12,378 bases of DNA from Thermoplasmatota archaeon (GTDB lineage: Archaea; Thermoplasmatota; Thermoplasmata; Thermoplasmatales; GCA-001856825), in assembly GCA_023379555.1 (NCBI GenBank), contig JAMCQR010000013.1, positions 10,466-22,843 of the forward strand, read 5' to 3'. Positions within the stretch are counted from its first letter, which is position 1. The number at the start of each line of letters is the position of its first letter. The notes below the pieces were generated by a model that had not been told where the DNA came from, did not search any database, and was given only the letters and a program-made list of their open reading frames with translations. Below, piece by piece: positions 6,568 to 12,165 of this stretch. Made by a program: the position numbers and the translations under genes.

Positions 6568-7521
6568 TCATTTTGCACCCTTCTTGTAAAGATACCCGAG
6601 AAAACTTTCGAGTTGTATTATTTCTCTCGCACCTTCAGAAATCCTGAAATCTATGTCACCTAACGAATAAAGGATGTCCGCCTTCAGTTCATCCTCCACC
6701 GGAAGGTCATAAACGACGCGGTGAAATTGCTCTACTACATCCTGTCCGGAAATTCCCTGCTTGATAACTGCCTCTTCAAGCATTGATCTAGCCTTAGATA
6801 TATCACCCTTCAGGGCCAGCGTCAGCACCTGTACCGCCCAATCCTTGTGAACCAGACCAGCGGCCTCGTAAATGGAATTTACAGTAATTTTCGGCGAATA
6901 AGTGGCCGCAACTTGGAGGGTATTTATTGCTTTTCGCATGTCGCCGTACGATAACTCTGCTATAACATCCAGTGATTTTTTCTCGTAATCTATTCCCTCC
7001 ACTTTCAGTATTTCTCCAAGTGCAGATACTACGGATTCTGTGGGCAGGGCCTTGAATCTGAAGATGGCTGTCCTCGACTGGATTGGCTCAATTATCTTTG
7101 ATGAATAATTGCAGGAAATAATGAAACGTGTCGTTCTGGTGAAGTTCTCCATGGTCCTTCTCAGGGCCGCTTGCGCTTCATCGGTCATATAATCTGCTTC
7201 ATCCAGAAACAGAATCTTGAATCCAAGTGGATTGTTAGGGAGGATCCTTGAATAATCTTTCACCGTCTCCCTGACCATCTTAATACCTCTGTCGTCAGAA
7301 GCATTCAGTTCCAGGAAATTCTCTTTCCACTCTTCACCGTAGAATTCCCTAGCGAGAACAATAGCTGCAGTCGTCTTCCCAGTGCCTGGAGGACCAGCAA
7401 ACAAGAGGTGTGGTATGTTCTTCTGTTTTATATAACTCCTGAGTCTCTCCACAACGACTGACTGACCGACAACTTCATCGAGTTTCTTCGGCCTGTACTT
7501 CTCGATCCAGATTTCGTCCAT
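6568..7521 (-). CDS. rfcS: Replication factor C small subunit (clamp loader ATPase)
   Basis: A 317-residue AAA+ ATPase that, with RfcL, loads the PCNA clamp onto primed DNA. Motifs in order: the RFC-box start WIEKYRPKKLDEVVGQ (5-20), Walker A GPPGTGKT (43-50), Walker B LFLDEAD (104-110), the sensor region FIISCNYSSKI (133-143), and the arginine-finger motif at 149-151, here S-R-T in place of the usual S-R-C. Sensor 2 GDMRKAIN follows near 211-218, and then the helical collar domain. Length and spacing match archaeal RfcS. ATG 7521 is preceded by AGAGGA almost touching the start codon, so initiation probably relies on a short leader from the TATA box at 7547-7557. It is followed immediately by hjc. 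Confidence 0.97.
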   Translation of the reverse strand: MDEIWIEKYRPKKLDEVVGQSVVVERLRSYIKQKNIPHLLFAGPPGTGKTTAAIVLAREFYGEEWKENFLELNASDDRGIKMVRETVKDYSRILPNNPLGFKILFLDEADYMTDEAQAALRRTMENFTRTTRFIISCNYSSKIIEPIQSRTAIFRFKALPTESVVSALGEILKVEGIDYEKKSLDVIAELSYGDMRKAINTLQVAATYSPKITVNSIYEAAGLVHKDWAVQVLTLALKGDISKARSMLEEAVIKQGISGQDVVEQFHRVVYDLPVEDELKADILYSLGDIDFRISEGAREIIQLESFLGYLYKKGAK

Positions 7522-7546
7522 TTCCTCTGGTAATCATTGTTTACAT

Positions 7547-7557
7547 CTAAATAATCT
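7547..7557 (-). promoter_or_regulatory. TATA box of the rfcS-hjc unit
   Basis: The minus strand reads GATTATTTAGA, centred about 31 bases before ATG 7521, for a leader of about 5 bases. It is back to back with the rpl10e promoter in a 97-base divergent gap. Confidence 0.5.
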
Positions 7558-7571
7558 TTCGTTGAATGACC

Positions 7572-7599
7572 TCAGAATGATTATATATTCTGAATCATT
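7572..7599 (+). promoter_or_regulatory. rpl10e TATA box within nested inverted repeats
   Basis: TTATATATT (7581-7589) is centred about 34 bases before ATG 7619. It is enclosed by TCAGAAT (7572-7578) and its reverse complement ATTCTGA (7587-7593). A second, overlapping pair is AATGATT (7576-7582) and AATCATT (7593-7599). A repressor bound here would cover the TATA box, as in autoregulated ribosomal genes; that is inference. Confidence 0.5.
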
Positions 7600-7618
7600 T
7601 TCCTGAAAGGTAGTATAA

Positions 7619-8134
7619 ATGGTAAGAAAGCCGGGAAGGATGTATAGGAAAATAACCGGACCCGCGTATACGAAGCGAGAGTACATGGGAGGAGTCCCAG
7701 CATCAAGGATACAGCAATATGTGGCTGGAGACATCAATGGAAATTATGATCTTGAGCTGAGACTAGTCGCAGAGGAGTCGTGTCAGATTAGGCACACTGC
7801 GCTTGAGGCAGCCAGAGTTAAGTCTAATCGATTGCTTATCAAGGACTTTGGAGAAAAGGGGTATTTCATGAGAGTCAGACCATTCCCACACCACGTTATC
7901 AGGGAACACAAAATGGCTACCGGTGCAGGAGCAGATAGAATATCGAGTGGTATGAGCTTGGCTTTTGGAAGACCAGTTGGAACTGCAGCAAGAGTCAAGG
8001 CAGGTTCGACAATCTTGATAGTTCGGATACCCAAGTCTGGAGAAAATAAGGCGAAGGAAGCACTCAGAATGGCCTCCCACAAGATACCTACCCCCTCAAG
8101 GGTGGACGTGATAAACCTCGCTAGTCCGTCTTGA
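7619..8134 (+). CDS. rpl10e: Large ribosomal subunit protein uL16 (archaeal L10e)
   Basis: A 171-residue ribosomal protein, full length for archaeal L10e, the counterpart of bacterial L16. It binds 23S rRNA near the peptidyl-transferase centre and A-site tRNA elbow. The opening RKPGRMYRKITGPAYTKREY is characteristic, as are RPFPHHVIREHKMATGAGADR (about 87-107) and the loop RISSGMSLAFGRPVGTAARV (about 107-126). ATG 7619 follows a TATA-containing promoter. The 3' end overlaps the end of the DUF835 gene on the other strand by 14 bases. It is not in a ribosomal operon here. Confidence 0.97.
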   Translation: MVRKPGRMYRKITGPAYTKREYMGGVPASRIQQYVAGDINGNYDLELRLVAEESCQIRHTALEAARVKSNRLLIKDFGEKGYFMRVRPFPHHVIREHKMATGAGADRISSGMSLAFGRPVGTAARVKAGSTILIVRIPKSGENKAKEALRMASHKIPTPSRVDVINLASPS

Positions 8135-8720
8135 TTTTGATCGTATTCTTGAACTCTTTTTCTATCATTGATAATTCTGCTTTTCCGATTGCGTCTTTGT
8201 TCAAAGACAGGATGAATATCCCGTTCTTGTCCAGGACCTTGTCTTTTAAGACGGTCAGGAATCTGATCACGTTCTGGACAGAAGTTGAAGTGGAAAAGAT
8301 ATAATCTAAGCAATCCAGGTAAAGGACGCTACGTTCCTTCAGGTTGCTTATGACATATTCCTGCATCTGGCTCAACTGGGCTGGGTTGAACCCTCCCAAC
8401 GATTCATCGTAAGTAATGAGTGCGAATTTTACGTTGCCAAACGACGTGAGTCCGCTCTTGGCATCCCTGCTCATCACTATGGCTGGAAAGCCCTGCGTCA
8501 CCACGCCGGATATGATCTCCATCCCCTTCAGGTTCCTCTTTTCATAAATGAGGTAGGTTTCACCATAAACCAGTTTCACCGCCGTCTCCCCATCTTCGCC
8601 CGAGTACTCCCTTTCCAGACGCTTTATGAATTCTTCGTTCACTCCGTGGGCTTTGGCTGCTAGAATAGCGAATTTGATTCCGTCCTTGTAACCTTCTTTG
8701 TATACCTTATTGTCACTCAT
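8121..8720 (-). CDS. DUF835 domain protein, third gene of the aIF5A-agmatinase operon
   Basis: A 199-residue protein whose central and C-terminal parts resemble DUF835: YLIYEKRN (56-63), a strand ending FPAIVMSRD (78-86), and later RSVLYLDCLDYIFSTST (about 129-145), with a closing stretch NGIFILSLNKDAI. DUF835 domains occur in archaeal signalling or regulatory proteins and look like a degenerate P-loop/MEDS-like fold, with no activity proven; I see no Walker A motif here. The N-terminal 40 residues are charged and helical. Its ATG overlaps the agmatinase stop by 8 bases (ATGAGTGA), so translation is probably coupled and the protein belongs to that operon. The 3' end overlaps the end of rpl10e on the opposite strand. 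The DUF835 call is from remembered sequence pattern only. Confidence 0.68.
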   Translation of the reverse strand: MSDNKVYKEGYKDGIKFAILAAKAHGVNEEFIKRLEREYSGEDGETAVKLVYGETYLIYEKRNLKGMEIISGVVTQGFPAIVMSRDAKSGLTSFGNVKFALITYDESLGGFNPAQLSQMQEYVISNLKERSVLYLDCLDYIFSTSTSVQNVIRFLTVLKDKVLDKNGIFILSLNKDAIGKAELSMIEKEFKNTIKIKTD

Positions 8721-9555
8721 TTCTAGGCAATTCTAGATAAGATACAACTTCTTGAATGATTCGTGCAGCAAGCATAGAGGTATTGCCGTTATCGAAAGTT
8801 GGCGTAATCTCATTTAGATCCAGCCCTACCAATTTATCTCCAACAGAATCCAGAATGTCCATTACTACCATTGGATTCAGACCGAACGGCTCAGGCGTTC
8901 CAACCCCCGGTGCATAAGCGGGATCGAAACCATCAAAATCTATTGAAAAGTAGATTGGTGATTTGCCGAATTCATTGAGGAATGTCTTCAACTTACTGCT
9001 GTCGGAATTAACTTCAAAACTAGTGAAATATTTCTGCGGACCATCCCTAATTTCTTCCATCGACACAGAACGAATACCTACTGACACCACATTTTCCTTT
9101 CCAACTATTTCGGTTGCCCTTCTGGCAACGCAAGCGTGTGAGTTCTTTGCCCCCATGTAAGAGTCCCTAAAGTCAGTGTGGGCATCTATGAAGACAACTC
9201 TGCTCTTGATCCTCCTGATTGCGCCAGCTGAAATGCTATGCTCTCCACCGAGCATAATCGGAAATTTGTGGTCGGACACTATCCCGTCTACTACAGAATA
9301 GACTTCTTCAAGCATATCTTCCGGGTCGTGGTATTCTTCGATGTCACCCATATCAAATATGCCAGAATTCTTGAGGTCTACCCCCCTGAATATCGAATAA
9401 CTCTCCATGTTGTATGATGCCTTTCTTATTTCATTTGGCGCAAATTTTGTCCCGGACCTATAGGATACGGTTGCATCAAACGGAACCCCGAAAATTACGT
9501 ACTTGGCATCTTCATAGCTATCAGAGGAATCGCAGAATTTTAGGGGTGAGGGCAT
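8713..9555 (-). CDS. speB: Agmatinase-family ureohydrolase
   Basis: A 280-residue binuclear manganese hydrolase of the arginase/agmatinase family. All six metal ligands are present: His106 (GGEHS), Asp124, His126 and Asp128 (DAHTD), Asp206 and Asp208 (DFD). The PGVGTPEP signature (216-223) and the Glu of DLNEITP are also in place. The expected reaction is agmatine to putrescine and urea. Two details differ from textbook agmatinases: N-S-H-A at 138-141, where bacterial enzymes usually have H-G, and F-G after the PEP where G-G is usual. An altered substrate is therefore possible. The start ATG 9555 directly follows the aIF5A stop (TAAATG). This coupling suggests a role in deoxyhypusine or polyamine supply. 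The 3' end overlaps the DUF835 gene. Confidence 0.9.
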   Translation of the reverse strand: MPSPLKFCDSSDSYEDAKYVIFGVPFDATVSYRSGTKFAPNEIRKASYNMESYSIFRGVDLKNSGIFDMGDIEEYHDPEDMLEEVYSVVDGIVSDHKFPIMLGGEHSISAGAIRRIKSRVVFIDAHTDFRDSYMGAKNSHACVARRATEIVGKENVVSVGIRSVSMEEIRDGPQKYFTSFEVNSDSSKLKTFLNEFGKSPIYFSIDFDGFDPAYAPGVGTPEPFGLNPMVVMDILDSVGDKLVGLDLNEITPTFDNGNTSMLAARIIQEVVSYLELPRNE

Positions 9556-9942
9556 TTAGACTCTCATCAGTTTTCTCTTGCCCATTGACTCCCAGTACTC
9601 TACCTCGACTCCGCTCACTGCCTTCTCCTTGAACTCTTCTGGAATCGGGATGCTGAATTGCTCAAACGTTTCCATATCCATAAACAATCCTTCAGTTTGG
9701 GTGATGCTGAGAACCTGAGCAGTCTTCTTCTCGATGATCGGTACCTTGATCTTGTGCTTTGTTGGATAAACGACACTCCTCTTCGTGTTGTCAAAGACTC
9801 CGATAGCAACTATCCTCGCCTTGGCTTCACCATGCTTTCCCGGCTTGGATGTGGTGATTTCTACGATCTTACAGGGCTCGTCATCTAACAATATGTATTT
9901 GTTTTCCTTTAACTCTCTGACCTCTGAATCTTGCCAAGTCAT
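9556..9942 (-). CDS. eif5A: Translation factor aIF5A (hypusine-containing)
   Basis: A 128-residue archaeal IF5A that binds between the P and E sites of the ribosome and helps form difficult peptide bonds. The modification loop [14 protein letters not shown] (30-43) places the hypusine/deoxyhypusine lysine at Lys36. The N-terminal SH3-like domain (about 1-70) is followed by an OB-type domain. Length is normal. ATG 9942 ([11 protein letters not shown]) lies about 32 bases after a strong TATA box. It heads a three-gene operon with the agmatinase-family and DUF835 genes. Deoxyhypusine synthase, which would make the modification, is not in this window. Confidence 0.96.
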   Translation of the reverse strand: MTWQDSEVRELKENKYILLDDEPCKIVEITTSKPGKHGEAKARIVAIGVFDNTKRSVVYPTKHKIKVPIIEKKTAQVLSITQTEGLFMDMETFEQFSIPIPEEFKEKAVSGVEVEYWESMGKRKLMRV

Positions 9943-9968
9943 CTATTATCTCAGGTTAAAGGTAGTGC

Positions 9969-9980
9969 TTTATATATATC
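9969..9980 (-). promoter_or_regulatory. TATA box of the aIF5A-agmatinase-DUF835 operon
   Basis: The minus strand reads GATATATATAAA, about 32 bases before ATG 9942, giving a very short leader. Just upstream, 9983-9995 holds a 5-base inverted repeat (AGGGA/TCCCT with a 3-base loop) at the position of the BRE element. Confidence 0.6.
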
Positions 9981-10093
9981 TTAGGGAGTTTCCCTTTTGC
10001 ATCTGAGGACTATTCCACTGTCAGCACCTTCAGTAATTCCACTTTGTGTTTGGAAATCTTGAAGGATTATGTTGGCAATTAGAACGAAGACAC

Positions 10094-10103
10094 AATTATA
10101 TTT
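10094..10103 (+). promoter_or_regulatory. TATA box of the DsrE-like gene
   Basis: AATTATATTT is centred about 24 bases before ATG 10123, indicating a leaderless transcript. The rest of the 180-base divergent gap shows no gene. Confidence 0.5.
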
Positions 10104-10122
10104 CCTGGACGAATAGTCATTC

Positions 10123-10464
10123 ATGACAAAGGTGCTTTATTTGGTGATGAGCGGTGAAGAGGCCCCCACTAGGTTTGATGCTGCCATCTATTCTGCAATG
10201 AAATTAAACGAAGAGAAGAGGTTTGAAAGTCTAAAAATATTGTTCTTCGGAGAGAGTGAGAGACTTCTTGCCAGTGCTACCGGAGACCGTGCTAAGAATC
10301 TGAAGAAACTAATCGATGAAGGCGTCATAGACTCTGCGTGCGTTGGTATAGCGAAGAGCAGGAATATAGCTGTAGAAATTCAAGAAAAAGGAATAAGTCT
10401 CGAAAACTACAGAGACAGAATTGATTACTTCCTTTCCCAAGGATATAGTGTTATATCTTTCTGA
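10123..10464 (+). CDS. Small DsrE-like protein
   Basis: A 113-residue soluble protein with an alternating beta/alpha pattern: an opening strand KVLYLVMSG, a helix with FDAAIYSAMK, the strand SLKILFFGESE (36-46), a helix KNLKKLIDEG, the strand DSACVGIAKS with Cys73, a second-half helix, and a closing strand GYSVISF. This order and the F-F-G strand resemble the DsrE/DsrF/TusD fold. Members relay sulfur or have unknown roles, and some lack the active Cys. The family call rests on pattern and is not certain. It is monocistronic with its own TATA box, and converges on the OsmC-like gene with 18 bases between stops. Pairing with a thiol peroxidase-like protein would suit a sulfur or redox function, but that is speculation. 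Confidence 0.5.
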   Translation: MTKVLYLVMSGEEAPTRFDAAIYSAMKLNEEKRFESLKILFFGESERLLASATGDRAKNLKKLIDEGVIDSACVGIAKSRNIAVEIQEKGISLENYRDRIDYFLSQGYSVISF

Positions 10465-10482
10465 TCCGCCCAGTCAGGTTGT

Positions 10483-10923
10483 TCAGTTACCAGCCGTTTC
10501 CTTTTCTGCAACAACTCTACTCGATACGTTTACCCTGACCCCTGCTCTCTTCAGAGTGATTGAAATATTACAATATTTTTCCTGACTGAGAGAGATTGCC
10601 CGGTCTAGACTCTCTTTCTTCACATTTCCATATGCGATGTATTCTATACTGATGTCGGTGAAAACTTTGGGATGTTCTGAGGCTCTAGTTCCATCAGCTA
10701 TCACATCCAGTCCCACTACTGGTTCTTTCTTTTTCTTCAGAATGGATATGACATCCATTGCAGTGCACCCACACATCGCTTGAAGCAGCATTTCGGTTGG
10801 TGAACTTCCCTTCTGTTTTGCCTTGTCATCCGAATAATCAAGAACCGTGTAGTGTCCAGAATCGCCCGAAGCTATAAAAGTGGAATCGTTCGTCCATTCT
10901 ACTTTGCCCCGCATCTCATCCAC
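10483..10923 (-). CDS. OsmC/Ohr-family protein (thiol peroxidase-like)
   Basis: A 146-residue OsmC-family protein. Proven members reduce organic hydroperoxides with two cysteines. Here the first pair of candidate positions is Cys51/Cys53 in AMCGCTAMDVISIL at the start of the central helix, where the catalytic Cys normally sits (Cys53 by alignment), and the second is Cys118 in SQEKYCNIS. The GKVEW opening and SPTEMLLQA are typical. It looks closer to the YhfA-like branch than to Ohr. The start is uncertain: GTG 10923 gives MDEMRGK, while ATG 10914 begins at MRGK. A TATA box about 26 bases before ATG 10914 favours the shorter form. It lies 62 bases after the alpha/beta hydrolase on the same strand but appears to have its own promoter. 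Confidence 0.88.
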   Translation of the reverse strand: MDEMRGKVEWTNDSTFIASGDSGHYTVLDYSDDKAKQKGSSPTEMLLQAMCGCTAMDVISILKKKKEPVVGLDVIADGTRASEHPKVFTDISIEYIAYGNVKKESLDRAISLSQEKYCNISITLKRAGVRVNVSSRVVAEKETAGN

Positions 10924-10935
10924 AATGAAAATTGG

Positions 10936-10944
10936 TATATATCC
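10936..10944 (-). promoter_or_regulatory. TATA box of the OsmC-family gene
   Basis: The minus strand reads GGATATATA, centred about 26 bases before ATG 10914 but only 17 before GTG 10923. The spacing therefore favours the ATG. A second TATAAGG-like stretch at 10945-10952 would fit the GTG instead. Confidence 0.45.
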
Positions 10945-10985
10945 TTATAGAGATCCGCGGAAACTCCATTTCACCAAGGTGCAGT

Positions 10986-11822
10986 TCACTTGACGGACTT
11001 GTTATCGGAGAACTTCAATCTGACCAAGAAGTTCTGGACTTCGTTGCTGAATTCATCAGGACGAGAAAGGCTCGGAATATGGTCAGCTCCTTCGATTATT
11101 TTGAGATCAGAACCCCCTATCATGGTATGAATTCTCTTTCCTTGCAAGACACTGCCGGGTAAATCCTTGCTTCCTATGAGGATTAGTACTGGCATCTTCA
11201 GACTGCCTAATCGATCAAATGCGGGAGGAACTGGGTATGTCTGCAATCCTGATTCATAATTTGCAGACTTCCTGGCATTTTCGGTCGCAATATCCAGCAG
11301 TTTTTCCCTGACTTTGTTTGGCACTTGGTTAGTCCAAAGGTCAACGTCTATAGCTGCTGCTCCCCTAAAATTCCCCTCTTTGATGAGTTGGTTGTGCTTT
11401 GTTTCGTGAGACTGGTACTGATCCCATATGTGTTCCTCTTCAGTATTCTCTGGCTTGTAGCCGCTTACGCCGGAATCCATCAGCACAAGCGCGTGGACGA
11501 GCTCAGGGTATTCCACTGCGAAATCCAAGGCGATCCTTCCACCGTTTGAGACTCCGATCAGTATTACCTTCTTGAGTTCCAAATTATCTAAGATATTCTT
11601 GAGATCCTTTGCATCGGAGTACGTACCATTGAGCTCACTCGACCTGCCGTACCCCCTCACATCGTACCTTATCACCATATTATCCTTTGACAGCATCTCG
11701 AACTGATTGTCCCACATTCTGCAGTCGAGGTATCCAGCGTGGATCAGCACAATTGGCGTTCCACTTCCATTGCTCTCAACATATATGCTACCATTTTCTA
11801 CTGCCACAGTTTGCGAATTCAT
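10986..11822 (-). CDS. Alpha/beta-hydrolase fold enzyme
   Basis: A 278-residue soluble serine hydrolase. The catalytic triad can be read as Ser92 in the nucleophile elbow GVSNGG (90-95), Asp220 in LIGSKDLPG, and His248 in EGADHIPSLSRP. The oxyanion-hole strand ends LIHAG (26-30), and D-V-R-G-Y-G-R-S (54-61) is the usual loop before the first helix. The cap domain covers about 120-200. The closest look is to lactonases/esterases such as 3-oxoadipate enol-lactonase-like enzymes, but the substrate is not readable. ATG 11822 lies about 27 bases after a TATA box, so the transcript is probably leaderless. OsmC follows 62 bases downstream. Confidence 0.9.
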   Translation of the reverse strand: MNSQTVAVENGSIYVESNGSGTPIVLIHAGYLDCRMWDNQFEMLSKDNMVIRYDVRGYGRSSELNGTYSDAKDLKNILDNLELKKVILIGVSNGGRIALDFAVEYPELVHALVLMDSGVSGYKPENTEEEHIWDQYQSHETKHNQLIKEGNFRGAAAIDVDLWTNQVPNKVREKLLDIATENARKSANYESGLQTYPVPPAFDRLGSLKMPVLILIGSKDLPGSVLQGKRIHTMIGGSDLKIIEGADHIPSLSRPDEFSNEVQNFLVRLKFSDNKSVK

Positions 11823-11842
11823 TAAGTGTAGAATTAGGTCAC

Positions 11843-11855
11843 CTTAAATAATTTT
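11843..11855 (-). promoter_or_regulatory. TATA box of the alpha/beta-hydrolase gene
   Basis: The minus strand reads AAATTATTTAAGG, centred about 27 bases before ATG 11822. An AAGGTGACC stretch overlapping its 3' side resembles a ribosome site but is too far from the ATG. The AT-rich core could also act on the plus strand. Confidence 0.5.
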
Positions 11856-11939
11856 GGCTTTACATCGAGAAATTCAAAGAATTGGCTGTCCTTCAGCATC
11901 TCATCACAGGGGGGTTGAGGAGAGCGGGGTTCAGCGGTA

Positions 11940-12089
11940 GTGACCGTGGGAGGAGGACTCAGTACTAGTTCTACAATATTAATCAGGCTACGATACTTGA
12001 AATCGAAGATTGAACAGGAAGTTTCGCGAGAATGTGTGCAACGCTTTGGGGTCCTGGAGAAAATCCTTGATAGAAAGAATGGAGACTAA
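11940..12089 (+). CDS. Possible small protein, 49 codons
   Basis: An open frame from GTG 11940 to TAA 12089 encodes 49 residues. It opens MTVGGGLSTSSTILIRLRYL and continues with a charged, amphipathic helix-like stretch ending EKILDRKNGD. In-frame TGA at 11916 bounds it upstream. Six consecutive T residues at 12098-12103, right after the stop, could terminate such a transcript. I recognise no family. There is no ATG and no clear ribosome site or TATA box at the right distance. The G-rich base composition around 11908-11957 may instead reflect a non-coding RNA or nothing at all. Confidence 0.25.
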   Translation: MTVGGGLSTSSTILIRLRYLKSKIEQEVSRECVQRFGVLEKILDRKNGD

Positions 12090-12097
12090 AGAGGGAG

Positions 12098-12103
12098 TTT
12101 TTT
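12098..12103 (+). terminator. Oligo-T tract, possible archaeal terminator
   Basis: Six T residues on the plus strand follow the possible small ORF by 8 bases. Archaeal RNA polymerase often stops at such tracts. It only makes sense if something is transcribed on the plus strand between about 11875 and 12098. Confidence 0.25.
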
Positions 12104-12136
12104 GATATTCAACGCACAAATTTCTTCCTAAGAAAT

Positions 12137-12147
12137 GATTAATAAAC
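12137..12147 (+). promoter_or_regulatory. TATA box of the distal M50 gene
   Basis: GATTAATAAAC is centred about 24 bases before GTG 12166, indicating a leaderless transcript. Confidence 0.45.
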
Positions 12148-12165
12148 TAATTCTGATAGCGACCC

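Noticed and set aside
7783..8313. 176-residue minus-strand open frame across rpl10e
   Set aside because: It is antisense to the ribosomal protein gene and overlaps the DUF835 gene in another frame. It has no promoter and no protein-like motifs.
9983..9995. AGGGA/TCCCT hairpin upstream of the aIF5A TATA box
   Set aside because: A 5-base stem with a 3-base loop is common by chance. The position suits a BRE, but there is no sign of a terminator or a conserved operator.
10932..11162. 76-residue plus-strand open frame near the OsmC promoter
   Set aside because: It starts at the divergent edge of the OsmC gene and runs antisense through the end of the alpha/beta hydrolase. The frame has no domain signal.
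11923..11990. tRNA-like sequence around GGTTCAGCGGTAG
   Set aside because: It resembles a D-loop, but the D stem pairs poorly. I could not fold an anticodon stem or a T arm with GGTTC-A/G-A at the right distance, so it is not a supported tRNA.
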